Below the pieces are notes generated by a model. The model was not told the origin of the DNA, searched no databases, and was given only the letters and a program-made list of their open reading frames with translations. From CAIVSN01 sp040383945 (GTDB lineage Bacteria; Patescibacteriota; Gracilibacteria; BD1-5; UBA2023), in the NCBI GenBank assembly GCA_040383945.1, contig JBEICN010000007.1:1-36850 (forward strand): a stretch of 36,850 nucleotides of DNA, given 5' to 3'. This document shows, one piece after another, positions 20,242 through 29,017 of the stretch. Each line of letters starts with the position of its first letter. The stretch's first letter is position 1. A program made the position numbers and the translations under genes.

Positions 20242-20324
20242 CCTAAGTCTACTTCTGAAGAAGTTATTGAAGCTATCCATTATCAAATCTGCTACTACAA
20301 TCACAAATGAATCCACACCATTTT
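20242..20324 (+). pseudogene. Transposase C-terminal scrap
   Basis: Reads PKSTSEEVIEAIHYQICYYN then HKGIHTIF, resembling the rve-type transposase ending YYNxxRxHxAL. About 30 bases (CTACTACAATCACAAA and on) match the scrap inside the mosaic gene at 17117. The rest of the transposase is missing. Confidence 0.4.
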
Positions 20325-20397
20325 TTCTTGTGTTTTCAGGGTGTATATCTGTATAGTATTCGTAATATTATACTCTATAAATTTATGTACTAGGTAT

Positions 20398-20902
20398 ATG
20401 ACAAAAAAAGACGATATTGATCGTTTATCAAGCAATAAACGGAGCCATTGAGCTGCGGAGTGATATACGGGCTGAAACAATTTGGGCGAATCTTGATCAA
20501 ATTGCCATTCTTTTTGGTCGTGATACGTCGGTAATTTCCCGGCATCTCTCTAAGATGTTTTCCGAAGAGGAATTGGAACGAGATGGAACTGTTGCAAAAA
20601 ATGCAACAGTTCAGAATGAAGGCTGAAGAATAGTGACTCGAGAGATAGATTATTACAACCTCGATGTTATAATCTCGGTAGGATAACGAGTCAATTCCAA
20701 AACAGCTACCAAATTCCGCCAATGGGCCACCAAAACTCTCAAATCCCATATCATTGACGGTTACACTATCAATCCCTCCCGAATCGAAAAGCACTACGAA
20801 CAATTCCTCAAAACCCAGCACGAAGCGCAGATATGAGACCTCGAAACCCTCAAGCAAAGTCTCCTCCCGGAAGCATTTGTGGGGCGACTGGTGACGGAGT
20901 AG
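20398..20902 (+). pseudogene. RhuM-family gene copy, frameshifted and interrupted
   Basis: Starts MTKKDDI like the intact copy at 23116, then a one-base insertion near 20419 shifts the frame. The next frame reads VYQAINGAIELRSDIRAETI, DQIAILFGRDTSVISRHLSK, and VAKNATV. TAA at the SVGYRVN position replaces a Tyr codon. The 3' end (QSLLPEAFVGRLVTE) differs from the Fic copy. The hinge palindrome GAACTGTTGCA/TGCAACAGTTC (20586-20612) is intact. Confidence 0.7.
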
Positions 20903-20964
20903 AGTTTTATTTGTAATTTGTTCCAAAAAAACTATAATATTACTGTATTCGTTGAACAAAATAT

Positions 20965-21546
20965 ATGACACAGCTCTCCCGTATTCGTGAGAAATTTGAC
21001 ATTATAGGAGAAAAATATCTTACGAAAGATATTCTTGATCGACTTATTGGAAAATTTGCTCCAAGTTATACGATATCTCAACTCTGCGATACAGGCATGA
21101 TATCCCCACTCAAACGATGAGTGGTATATATCAATAACATTAATCGAGAAATAGAAGATCCCTATCGTATCGCGAGTCTGTATTTCTGAGATGAACTCTA
21201 TATGTTCGGAGGACTCTGAGTGTATCAGATGTATGGATACTCGACTCAACTTATTGAATGGTATACGGTATATAATACACAAGTATCAGGTGACCGTATC
21301 ATCGGGAAAACAAAGTACATATTTTACAAGGAACGACCAAGCTTTTTCTACGGAAAAACAACTAATAAAAGTGGTAATACTCCGTATTATGTCATGTCGC
21401 GGGAGCGTTCTTTTATACAGATGCTACGAGAGGGGAAAACTTTCAAGACACTTCCTCAAGGTATCGATAAAAATATACTTATTGACTTAGCAAAGCTGTA
21501 CGCATCAAAATCCATTATTTCTGTAGTAAACAATCTATGTTTATAG
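20965..21546 (+). CDS. AbiEi-like antitoxin/transcriptional regulator, 193 aa
   Basis: N-terminal winged-helix region (FDIIGEKYLTKDILDRLI, YTISQLCDTGMISPLKRGVV) is followed by a region like AbiEi antitoxins (DPYRIASLYFGDELYMFGGL, MYGYSTQLIEWYTVYN). Family members repress their own operon and neutralise the AbiEii nucleotidyltransferase toxin of type IV systems. Three UGA codons read as Gly. The next gene starts 10 bases before its stop, the usual AbiE arrangement. The antitoxin looks intact. Confidence 0.75.
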
Positions 21547-22412
21547 AAAATATACATAAATTCCTACCTCTTTATAAAAATTTTGAGAAAGAAAAATTTT
21601 TATAAATCCTTTCCTATTCTAACAGAAAGGAATTTGATCCGTTCAAACTTGAAAAAGATTTCATTCTTACACTTATACTTATAAAGTTTTGAGAAAAATA
21701 TTCTGATTTGGTTTTTAAATGATGAACCTGTTTGAATAAAGTGTATTTTCCATATTTTCGCCTCAGTGAAGATCTGGATTTTGTTCTCGATATGACACTT
21801 GGAAGAAGCACACGAAAGAGTATTTTAAAAAAATACGAAAATAATTTTGCCGAAGATCTCGCACTCCTGGGCCTTACTCTTCAAGATAGACGAACGAAAT
21901 TTGATGAATATAAACTTGCGATGTTTACTTTTGAGTACGAGTCAATTATTAATAATTCTATTCAGACAATCAAGATAGATATTTCTCTCAAGGGCAAACT
22001 CCTTCTTTCGCCAAAACCAGGAAAAATCCAGTCGATATTTATCGATTATGTTTATGAAGAATCGATATTTTCTCAGGCGCATACCATAGGATGTATCGAT
22101 CTCACCGAGGCTCTCGCCGAGAAGATGCGAGCGGCGCTCACTCGAACGGAACCCGCTATCCGCGACTTCTTTGATATCTGGTATGCGAAGCATCTCGGAG
22201 GATTTGATTTCTCGGATCCTGTATTTCGTGAATTACTTAATACGAAGCTCCAAGAAGTGGATCACAAATATACCTTAGAGCAAAATCGGGAGCTTCTTGT
22301 CCGACAAATCAAGACGGATCTCCGCCCGGTAGTCACCGACGATTTCGGTTTCAATTTTGACGAAATATATGATTTTATCCTTTCACACAAAAAACAGGCC
22401 GATAACCTATAA
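21537..22412 (+). pseudogene. AbiEii-type nucleotidyltransferase toxin with an early TAA
   Basis: The frame contains VFKGGTCLNKVYFPYF (both glycines of GGT are UGA) and LSEDLDFVLDM, the AbiEii nucleotidyltransferase core, then KIDISLKGKLL and EKMRAALTRTEPAIRDFFDI. AbiEii toxins block growth by nucleotide transfer to tRNA in studied cases. The coupled ATG 21537 is followed by TAA as codon 23 (21603), where a sense codon is expected (KFL-stop-ILSYSNRKEF). No ATG, GTG or TTG lies between that stop and the conserved core, so the toxin is probably dead unless a rare start is used. Confidence 0.6.
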
Positions 22413-22413
22413 G

Positions 22414-22743
22414 GAAATAGGGGAAATCGCATCACTCCAGAAAACTCATGCCATTACGCCGAATTCTTGGATCGTGAAAGCCTGAGATATCAAGGGCTTT
22501 GATCTTTCTGCTAAAAACCCAAATAAAACGACCGAGATAGTGTTGGAAGCTCCAGATACTATCCTGGCTCGGATTGGCGAGCGAAACGCGAATATAGAGA
22601 AATTATATGGGGAATTGAGGGGGGATGATTTAGTGGTTATTACTAGGACTGAGATTATAAATGAGGTGGTCACAATTTGTGATCGGTTGGATTTTGTATT
22701 TCCTGTCAAACTCCCAAAAACCCTTTTAATACCCCAAAAATTC
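22414..22743 (+). pseudogene. C-terminal fragment of a type I methylase (HsdM) gene
   Basis: Starts right after the AbiEii stop in another frame: ITPNSWIVKAGDIKGFDLSA, KNPNKT and DTILARIGERNANIEKLYGE. This is the tail of HsdM proteins of the N-6 DNA methylase family that ends in the KNP motif. No methylase motifs are present. It is unlike the C-terminus of the intact hsdM at 34.7 kb, so it is a relic of a different system. A repeat interrupts it at 22744. Confidence 0.5.
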
Positions 22744-22938
22744 CGGATTCGCTGCCAGAGACGGGCCGGGCCGGACGTGCCATTCAAGGCACGTCCTCTT
22801 CGCTCGCCAACACCCTCCTCGCTCACAACCACCTTCAACCATGGCTCGCTTGACCCTCTATTCTCATCCGTCTCTCAGAAAATCACAAAAAAATAATCCC
22901 CATCCTTACGGACGGGGTTTAGTTTTTTTGAATGGCTC
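22744..22938. repeat. Dispersed repeat R, copy A (about 195 bp)
   Basis: Nearly identical to 25903-26096. Contains a GGACGTGCC/GGCACGTCC hairpin, the TATTCTCATCCG(CC)CCTCA box, a terminator and a closing AATGGCTC. Shorter parts recur at 1876 and 5187. Here it truncates the hsdM fragment. Confidence 0.85.
22895..22928 (+). terminator. Terminator inside repeat R copy A
   Basis: CCCCATCC pairs with GGACGGGG around TTAC, followed by TTTAGTTTTTTT. The same unit is at 26053-26087 and a decayed form at 24974-25008. Confidence 0.75.
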
Positions 22939-23115
22939 AGGACTTTGGAGGAAGTGAGAAATGAGATATTGAAAAGTGAACGAATAGTATAAATTTCCTG
23001 AATATTTTTTGTGTTTTCAGGAATGGAACTCGTAGTATTGCCGTAGGTTATTTTTTTCTAAAAAGAAGTGCAAATCCAATCATATTTGATACGATTGCAT
23101 CCTATTTTATACGCT
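22932..23115. repeat. Recombinase-tail repeat and upstream region of RhuM-Fic
   Basis: 22932-22970 encodes the recombinase tail WLRTLEEVRNEIL in one frame. From here to the RhuM ATG the sequence parallels 16545-16727, and the last 55 bases are nearly identical in both places. TTGATA and TATTTTATAC upstream of the ATG are a plausible promoter carried with each copy. Confidence 0.6.
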
Positions 23116-24111
23116 ATGACAAAAAAAGACGATATTATCCTGTACCAAGGAAATGACGGGGCAATCGAGCTACGTGAGGATTTTCACGCGGAAACCATTT
23201 GGGCAAGTTTGGATCAAATTGCCTCCCTGCTTGAGCGAGACAAATCGGTCATTTCGAGGCATATAAAAAATATTTTCACGGAGGGGGAATTGGATGAAAA
23301 AGTGGTTGTTGCAAAAAATGCAACAACCACTCCGCATGGCGCTATGTCAGGAAAAACACAGACAAGGCAAGTGATATTTTATAATCTTGACATGATACTT
23401 TCAGTGGGGTATCGAGTAAATTCAAAAACAGCGACCAAATTCCGCCAATGGGCCACGAAAACCCTCAAAAAGCACATCACGGAAGGGTATACCATCAATC
23501 CTTCTCGGATAGAAAAAAACTATGACCGATTCATGAGAGCAATGGACGAAGTGAAGCGACTCTTGCCCGCTAGTTCCGAAATGGGAGCAAACGATGCGAT
23601 TGACCTCGTGAAAATGTTCGCTGGGACGTGGTTTTCCCTCGATGCTTACGACAAGTCCATATTGCCACATGTTTGACTGAATAGGATTCAGGTTGAATTT
23701 ACGGCCGAAGAACTCGGGAATGCCATTGCAAAGCTCAAATTGAACCTGATGGAAAAATGAGAGGCGACCGGGCTTTTTGCGCAGGAAAAGCAAGTCGGGA
23801 ATCTCTCCGGAATCGTCGGAAACGTGATGCAATCGGTATTCGGAGAGGATGCGTATCCGACTATCGAGGAAAAAGCGGCGCACCTTCTCTATTTCATCAT
23901 CAAGAACCATCCTTTCAACGATGGAAACAAGCGAAGCGGCGCTTTTGCCTTCGTATGGCTCCTTCAGAGAGCTGGGATCCTCGATATTTCGCGGTTGTCG
24001 CCAGAAGCGCTCACGGCACTAGCCCTCCTTATTGCCGAAAGTAATCCGAAAGATAAAGATAGGATGATTGGATTGGTGCTATTGGTGTTGGGAAGGGAAC
24101 AGGGTTCTTAG
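23116..24111 (+). CDS. RhuM-Fic protein (virulence RhuM family with Fic domain), 331 aa
   Basis: Intact copy. Residues 1-130 form the RhuM region (IILYQGNDGAIELREDFHAE, LDQIASLLERDKSVISRHIK, VVVAKNATT, LSVGYRVNSKTATKFRQWAT). The C-terminal half is a Fic/DOC domain with HPFNDGNKRSGAF (H-P-F-x-D-G-N-K-R), the AMP-transfer motif; family members attach AMP or phosphate to proteins. UGA at 23674 and 23758 reads as Gly. ATG 23116 follows the conserved upstream block shared with the copy at 16728. Two broken copies and one scrap lie in the window. Probably a toxin or regulator of mobile origin. Confidence 0.9.
23301..23331. repeat. Hinge palindrome of the RhuM-Fic gene
   Basis: AGTGGTTGTTGCA (13 bases) pairs perfectly with TGCAACAACCACT around AAAAA. 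The arms differ between the four copies in the window but always stay complementary (5150-5180, 16916-16940, 20586-20612). Confidence 0.85.
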
Positions 24112-24159
24112 GGTAGAAATACTGGTTCGAAGTTAATTGCTGGAAAATTGACAAAACAA

Positions 24160-24183
24160 AAATCCTCATAAGTATGAGGATTT
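24160..24183. terminator. Hairpin after RhuM-Fic gene
   Basis: AAATCCTCATA and TATGAGGATTT pair perfectly around AG. It lies 48 bases past the gene and 15 bases before an ATGGCTCC box. Confidence 0.65.
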
Positions 24184-24198
24184 AAGTGTTTGTGATGT

Positions 24199-24252
24199 AT
24201 GGCTCCGAACTTTGGAGGAAGTAAGAAATGAGATATTAGGAATTAGAATCCT
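24199..24252. repeat. Recombinase-tail repeat
   Basis: ATGGCTCCGAACTTTGGAGG and following encode WLRTLEEVRNEIL; the block with its extension GGAATTAGAATCC recurs at 25011-25062. The first part also matches 16545 and 22932. The rest up to 24372 holds no gene. Confidence 0.7.
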
Positions 24253-24372
24253 ATAAAATAGAAGAGGAAAATCATACAAAACCGCTTTAATCTACTTTGA
24301 TTCCTGATGAAATTTTCAATTGATCCTATCCTAGGACTCTTTACTCTGGAGTCGTAGTACAAAACTTTATTT

Positions 24373-24450
24373 TTGATTGTTAATCACAACTGTTTATACT
24401 ATATGGCAATTAGAAATGCAATAAAGCCTATTTATTTAGGGCATTTTTAA
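24373..24450 (+). promoter_or_regulatory. Promoter and possible attenuator for the coiled-coil membrane protein gene
   Basis: TTGATT (24373-24378), a 16-base spacer and TATACT (24395-24400) make a fair promoter. Just after it a 15-codon frame (ATG 24403 to TAA 24448) ends in an AAATGC...GCATTTTT hairpin that could stop transcription. Confidence 0.35.
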
Positions 24451-24490
24451 AAGAAACAGAATTACATATACTGCTATTAACCATTTTAGA

Positions 24491-24976
24491 GTGAATCATT
24501 TAAAACTATTATCGATTGCATGATCAATAGCAATACTTGCTTGATGATTAGGTGCTTGATACTATTATTGAGTAGCATTACCGAGTTATAATCAACAAAT
24601 TATCGATATTCAAATTAAAATAGCACAGGAAAAGAAAGAGAGCGAAGAAAAAATAGCACAGGAAAAGAAAGATAAAGAAGATGAAGTTAAAATCCAACTT
24701 GAAAGTTGCCTATCCGACAGTTCTAAACTGTACAGAGTTAGGTGGTCTAACGCTTGCGAAGTACATAAAAAAAGTATTGACCTAAAGATAAAAAATTGCA
24801 AAGCTCAGAATAGTGCGACTTATCTAACCGAATATCGGGAAATGTGTATCCGAAATGCTGGTTCTTACGAGATTGATGAGAATGGTAATTGCTACCTACG
24901 ACGTATTGATAGTGATGAAATTGAGAAAGAAAAGAAAGAGTGAGATAATAATTGCTATATACGTAATAAAATCTAA
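24491..24976 (+). CDS. Small membrane-anchored coiled-coil protein, 161 aa
   Basis: Seen only with UGA as Gly. GTG 24491 opens NHLKLLSIAGSIAILAGGLG followed by AGYYYGVAL: a membrane segment at about 5-28 whose glycines are mostly UGA. Then comes a charged helix with a direct repeat (KIAQEKKESEE, KIAQEKKDKED; about 44-70), and a Cys-rich outer part (CLSDSS, CEVHKKS, CKAQN, CIRN, CYLRR, CYIRN) that could form disulfides outside the cell. Ends at TAA 24974 inside a decayed terminator. Family not recognised. Confidence 0.6.
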
Positions 24977-25062
24977 TCCCAATCTTTACGGACGGGGTTT
25001 AGTTTTTATATAGTTCAAGACGTTGGAAGAAGTGAGAACTGAGATATTAGGAATTAGAATCC
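24974..25062. repeat. Decayed terminator plus recombinase-tail repeat
   Basis: 24974-25008 is a weaker version of the CCCC/GGGG terminator of repeat R. 25011-25062 matches the tail block at 24199. From 25063 to 25248 I see no gene or clear signal. Confidence 0.6.
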
Positions 25063-25248
25063 CTGTATAATTAACATCTTACTACCATAGACCTTTAAAC
25101 TACATCAGAATATGTAAATGTAGCTTATAGGGTTTTTTGGAAGCTGTCAAACCAAAATAGAAAGTGCACCGTATTGATGAAAGATTTCTGCATTTTATAA
25201 AAACAGATATTCTGTTATAGATAAATTTATTTACTAATACTTTAATTA

Positions 25249-25773
25249 ATGCAGGAACTAGAGATCAAGATACTGGAAATCGATACCCAAAAAGTTAGAG
25301 ATATTCTTTCCGGAATTTGAGCCCAAAAGAAATTGGATTCAGATATTTTGGCCGATTTTTTTATTAATGATCGAAAGGATAAAATCCGTCTTCGAAGGAG
25401 CGAGAGTCAAAATGTCATGACATTTAAAACAAAGATTGAATCCACAGGGATTATGCATAATGAAGAGTTTGAAGTTATTTTTGATGATTACGAAGCGATG
25501 AAAAATATTCTTATAAAAACTGGATTTTCTCATTATGGACGATCGTTTAAACACAGAGAAGGTTACGAATATGAAGGAATTATATTTGATATAGATACAT
25601 ATAGATGAATTCCAACATATGTTGAAGTGGAATCTGATTCAGTGGAAAAAGTGAAGAAATGAGTGGAGTTACTCTGATACACTATGGATCAATGAGTTAC
25701 TTTGACAGAAAGTAAACTCAAAGAATATTATGGAATAGATGCCAATGCGGATATGGTATCAATTTTAAAATAA
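25249..25773 (+). CDS. CYTH domain protein (CyaB/ThTPase-like), 174 aa
   Basis: Begins MQELEIKILEID, the ExExK signature of CYTH tunnel enzymes, which bind triphosphates with divalent metal (adenylate cyclase CyaB, thiamine triphosphatase and related). RLRRSESQNVMTFKTKIES supplies strand residues with Arg/Lys, YEYEGIIFDIDTYRGIPTYV then EVES carries the acidic metal residues, and the C-terminus is GVTLTESKLKEYYGI. Four UGA codons read as Gly. Complete for the family. Exact activity cannot be set by eye. Confidence 0.85.
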
Positions 25774-25796
25774 GTATATTTTGTAAAATATCATAT

Positions 25797-25902
25797 GCTA
25801 CTATACAAAACAAAAGAGCCGTTCAATGAACTGCTCTTTTGTGGTCAAATGTGAAAATGGCTCCCCGGGGCGGATTCGTTCTTCCTCGCTCATCCGCTAG
25901 CG
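25797..25902 (+). pseudogene. Recombinase tail ending in tRNA-antisense-like sequence
   Basis: Reads YKTKEPFNELLFCGQMGKWL then PGADS. The DNA TGGCTCCCCGGGGCGGATTCG resembles the reverse complement of a tRNA 3' end (acceptor stem and T arm). In Patescibacteria, serine recombinases often end over a tRNA they integrated at. No intact tRNA is present. The first 50 bases repeat 16486-16536. Confidence 0.45.
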
Positions 25903-26096
25903 CGGATTCGCTGCCAGAGACGGGCCGGGTCGGACGTGCCATTCAAGGCACGTCCTCTTCGCTCGCCAAGACCCTCCACGCTCACAACCACCTTCAACCA
26001 TGGCTCGCTTGACCCTCTATTCTCATCCGCCCCTCAGAAAACACAAAAAAATAATCCCCATCCTTACGGACGGGGTTTAGTTTTTTTAATGGCTCC
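25903..26096. repeat. Dispersed repeat R, copy B (about 194 bp)
   Basis: Near-identical to 22744-22938, including the GGACGTGCC hairpin and the terminator (26053-26087), and closing with AATGGCTCC. Confidence 0.85.
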
Positions 26097-26243
26097 CCCA
26101 ATCAAAGAAAGATTAAACATATTGAAACGTTTTTGCCGCTCGTGGAATACATACGGGAACACTTCTCCGAAGCCTACGAGTTCGTAGAAAACGCCTACAA
26201 AGTGGTCGTGGAAAGATGTGAGGACGAAGATGATGACGAGTAG
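26097..26243 (+). pseudogene. 3' fragment of an unknown gene cut by repeat R
   Basis: A frame without start runs straight out of the repeat: IKHIETFLPLVEYIREHFSE, AYEFVENAYKVVVERCEDED, ending at TAG 26241. It is coding-like and acidic at the end. The 5' part is lost to the repeat. Family not recognised. Confidence 0.4.
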
Positions 26244-26246
26244 TAA

Positions 26247-26295
26247 AAAAGAAATCCATAGGCGATGCTATAAAAATCGCTTTTGGATTTCTTTT
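26247..26295. terminator. Terminator hairpin
   Basis: AAAAGAAATCCA pairs with TGGATTTCTTTT, with an inner GCGAT/ATCGC stem. Works in both directions by sequence. The following 137 bases up to the next ATG hold no gene. Confidence 0.7.
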
Positions 26296-26432
26296 GAAAG
26301 AAAGTTTCCCTTAAATAAGCCAACAACACACATTTTTCAAAAAAGATTTGAAAAAAAGTTGGGCGTGTCGTATGGAGATATGTCGAGATGAAAAATCTTG
26401 CGAATATCTTTATATTTTTACCCAATTTTTAT

Positions 26433-26726
26433 ATGAATATCTACGAAATTAGAAGCGCGTTAAATGCTGCCGGTTCTCACTTCTTCGATAAGAAGACACT
26501 CCGTTTCTTCGGAGAAACAATGAAATCGTTCGGAGTTCGTCCGATTGAATGAAAGACCTATGTTTATAGAAAACTTTCAGAGATTGGAGAAAGCGACAGT
26601 CCAATTTTCTTCTGAATGCCTCCTATCCTACAAAAAGCCGTGTGGGAGTTCGTTCAAGCTGAAAATGGTGCCGACCTGCTCTTGATTGATGATAGAGACC
26701 CGATTTACGGAAAGTTCTACAAATAA
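26433..26726 (+). CDS. Small hypothetical protein, 97 aa
   Basis: ATG 26433 to TAA 26724 with two UGA as Gly. Reads EIRSALNAAGSHFFDKKTLR, FFGETMKSFGVRPIEGKTYV, then LQKAVWEFVQAENGADLLLI and DDRDPIYGKFYK. Composition is convincing; the layout recalls small phage proteins, but I cannot name a family. It converges on the AAA ATPase gene, whose stop lies 6 bases away on the other strand. Confidence 0.6.
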
Positions 26727-26732
26727 GGTCTG

Positions 26733-28997
26733 CTATGTGTAATTCATCAAAGCCGCGTAATGGCTACCATCCGCAACTTCCAGTCAATTTAAGACGCATT
26801 GGATTACATCCCGACACTCGCTCACTTCGGGGAAGCGAACCGCGGTTTCGGAGGTTTGGTTGTGGGAGTAGGTATTTAGAAAACGAGTGATTTTAAGCCT
26901 ATCAACCTCGTTTTGAATAATGGCTTCAAGGATAATGCTCCAGTCTTTTCATGGTAATCTTTGGGCGCTATATCATTCCAGGAACCTACGAAGGATATTT
27001 GGAAGCATATAGAGCATGTCGTGGCTTGTCGCCTCTTCGATAAGCCTGTGCTCTACGAGTATCGAGAAAAGATACACGTATTCGGTTCGGTGCTTTTTCA
27101 TCGATTTCGGCATATCCTGAATTGCCGAATAAAATCATCCATCGTCTCACCTTTGGCGCTGAATGAGATAGTAGGGCAATCTTTCGGGAGGATATACTTT
27201 GCTTCTTTGATTTGAGGGGTCGGACAGTATGTTTCCTATAAAATCCTTCATCAAATTGAAAAAATCCAGATTGTGCGTTGAAACGAACAGCTGCTGACAG
27301 TTTTCGAGTTTGGCCTTTATGAAAGCATAAGTATTGAATAAATGGTTTCAATCCAAACTGGAAATGGGGTCATCCAAAAAAACTATACAATCCGCTAAAT
27401 CTATCTCCAAAGCGTCGAGCCTCGTCATAAAATATGCGAGCGATATCGCTGTCCGCTCTCATTCGCTCAAGTTTTTTGCGAGTTCTTCCCCTCGGCATAT
27501 CTCGAACCTGTTCGAAGTTCATACCCGAACATTCAAGCCGTCGTGCTGAAAGAATTGTCGGATATACTCATTGATTTTTCAAGCTCACCTTGCTGAATTG
27601 GAGAGTAGAGCTTCAACCCCGTCGATTTCGACTTTCTTGGATGAAAACTTTACTTTGTATTCCTCGATTTTTACGACCAACAAATCTTTCTCGGCATCTC
27701 TTTCCAAATACTTTCCGGTAATGATATCATTTGCGGCGTAATGTCGTTTGAGCGAGGTTGTTTTGTCCCGCCTTTCGGCATCGAGATTGGCCCTTTTATG
27801 ATTATGTTTGGATATGACTTCATTCAAAACCCGTAGTTTTTCACTTACGCCCGAGGAGTTGTCGCTAATTTCCAAAGCGTTCGTGATGGGTGTAAATGGA
27901 GCATTTTCGCGTTCAGTCAAGGCGGCTTCAATAGCCGAAAGTCCTTCGATGAGCTTGAGTAGTTCCGAACTCGTATCGGTCAAGGCGGCTTCGAACTCGG
28001 CTTGAAACTCGGGATAGGCTTTTTCTTTTACCGGAAGTGCCTGACGCTTGCTTTCGAGTTGTGATTTGTAGGAGGATATCTTCCCTTTCATTGAGGCGAT
28101 ATCCTGCTTAAGTCTTGCGTATTCCGTCGAGAAATGTTCGTCCAACTTCCGAAAGAGACCGTCATCAATAGGTCATCAGCAGAATTGGCAGGCACTTTTT
28201 CATTCGTGTAATCCGCGTCAGGCATCAACCCAGGCGTTCAACTGGGGGTTCTGTTGAAGTTCAAGGATGGGTCGTGAAGTTATCGCTCTGCCGATTATCT
28301 CCGCCGTGGTTTCGATAAGTTGTGAAAATGAAGGACCGGAAACCGATATTTCCGATATTGCCTCTTTTTGCTCCGCTACCAAGACGGCACTCGAAAACCG
28401 CCTCACATCATCTTCCGATAATATGAAACTTTGAGGGTTGGATTTAATCTCTTCAATGTCCTGACGAAGATTAACTTTCGTATATGTTCCCAAGTTCATG
28501 GTCGCCTTCGTCCTACTGGCCCATTGGGTCAAATCGGTCTCTATCTTTTCGCCCGTTTCGGCAAGTTTTAGACCAAATTGCTCTTTCTCTTGTGTAATTG
28601 AGGCCAACTCGCCCTTTAATATCCCCAATCGTTCCTGTAATTCGATATTCTCTTCGCCCAATATGAAAATCGGTTCAATTTGGTCTTCATTGTTGGAATA
28701 CCATTTCAGGTTTTCATTTATGAAGTCGATATTGAATACCCTTACGTTAGGCAGGGTAGTTAAGTCGTCATCGGTATGGTTCCTGGTTCCGTCATTCAAT
28801 GAAAAGGTCGCATTCTGATAATCCTGATGTTTCTGCTGTTTTTCAAAAGAACGAAAAATCCTTGAAATGGTCGTCTTTCAAGAGTAATTCCATCCGTAAA
28901 GAAGGTTATGCTTTTGAAAATCCGGCATTCCCGTGGTGGGCCAGGAATAATCTCGGAAAATGCCGAAATCTTTTATCTTGTTTATTTTTGTAATCAT
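26733..28997 (-). CDS. AAA_13 ATPase with zinc hook, RloC-like anticodon nuclease candidate, 754 aa
   Basis: One frame through about 15 UGA codons. The head starts with Walker A LLYGWNYSGKTTISRIF (about 31-47; the G before K is UGA). A long coiled coil holds a hook C270-QF-C273-GGPIDD at its turn, whose two following glycines are UGA UGA. The second half has NLSEGERTAISLAYF (signature, about 505), CIVFLDDPISSLDGNHLF (Walker B) and QLFVSTHNLDFF. The C-terminus carries KKHRTEYVYLF and MLPNILRRFLEGY. This is the AAA_13 plan, and the CxxC hook and length fit RloC, which cuts tRNA anticodons after phage damage and is often linked to hsd genes, as here. ATPase call is firm; nuclease activity is inferred from the family and location. 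Confidence 0.85.
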
Positions 28998-29017
28998 ATC
29001 CCCTTTACGATTAACAA

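Noticed and set aside
15510..21605. Possible second recoding (TAA or TAG as sense) to explain stops in RhuM, Ymh and AbiEii genes
   Set aside because: The stops replace different residues in paralogues (Gln at 16827, Tyr in the copy at 20398) and come with frameshifts. Intact genes in the window all end in TAA or TAG, so these are plain pseudogenes.
25857..25930. tRNA gene on the minus strand
   Set aside because: Only a 3' acceptor and T-arm-like stretch is present; no anticodon arm or matching 5' acceptor can be drawn. Treated as attachment-site debris.
22744..26096. Integron cassette array with attC sites
   Set aside because: Hairpins between small genes recall cassettes, but I see no tyrosine-type integron integrase and no paired RYYYAAC/GTTRRRY core sites at the joints. 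Recombinase-tail scars explain the repeats better.
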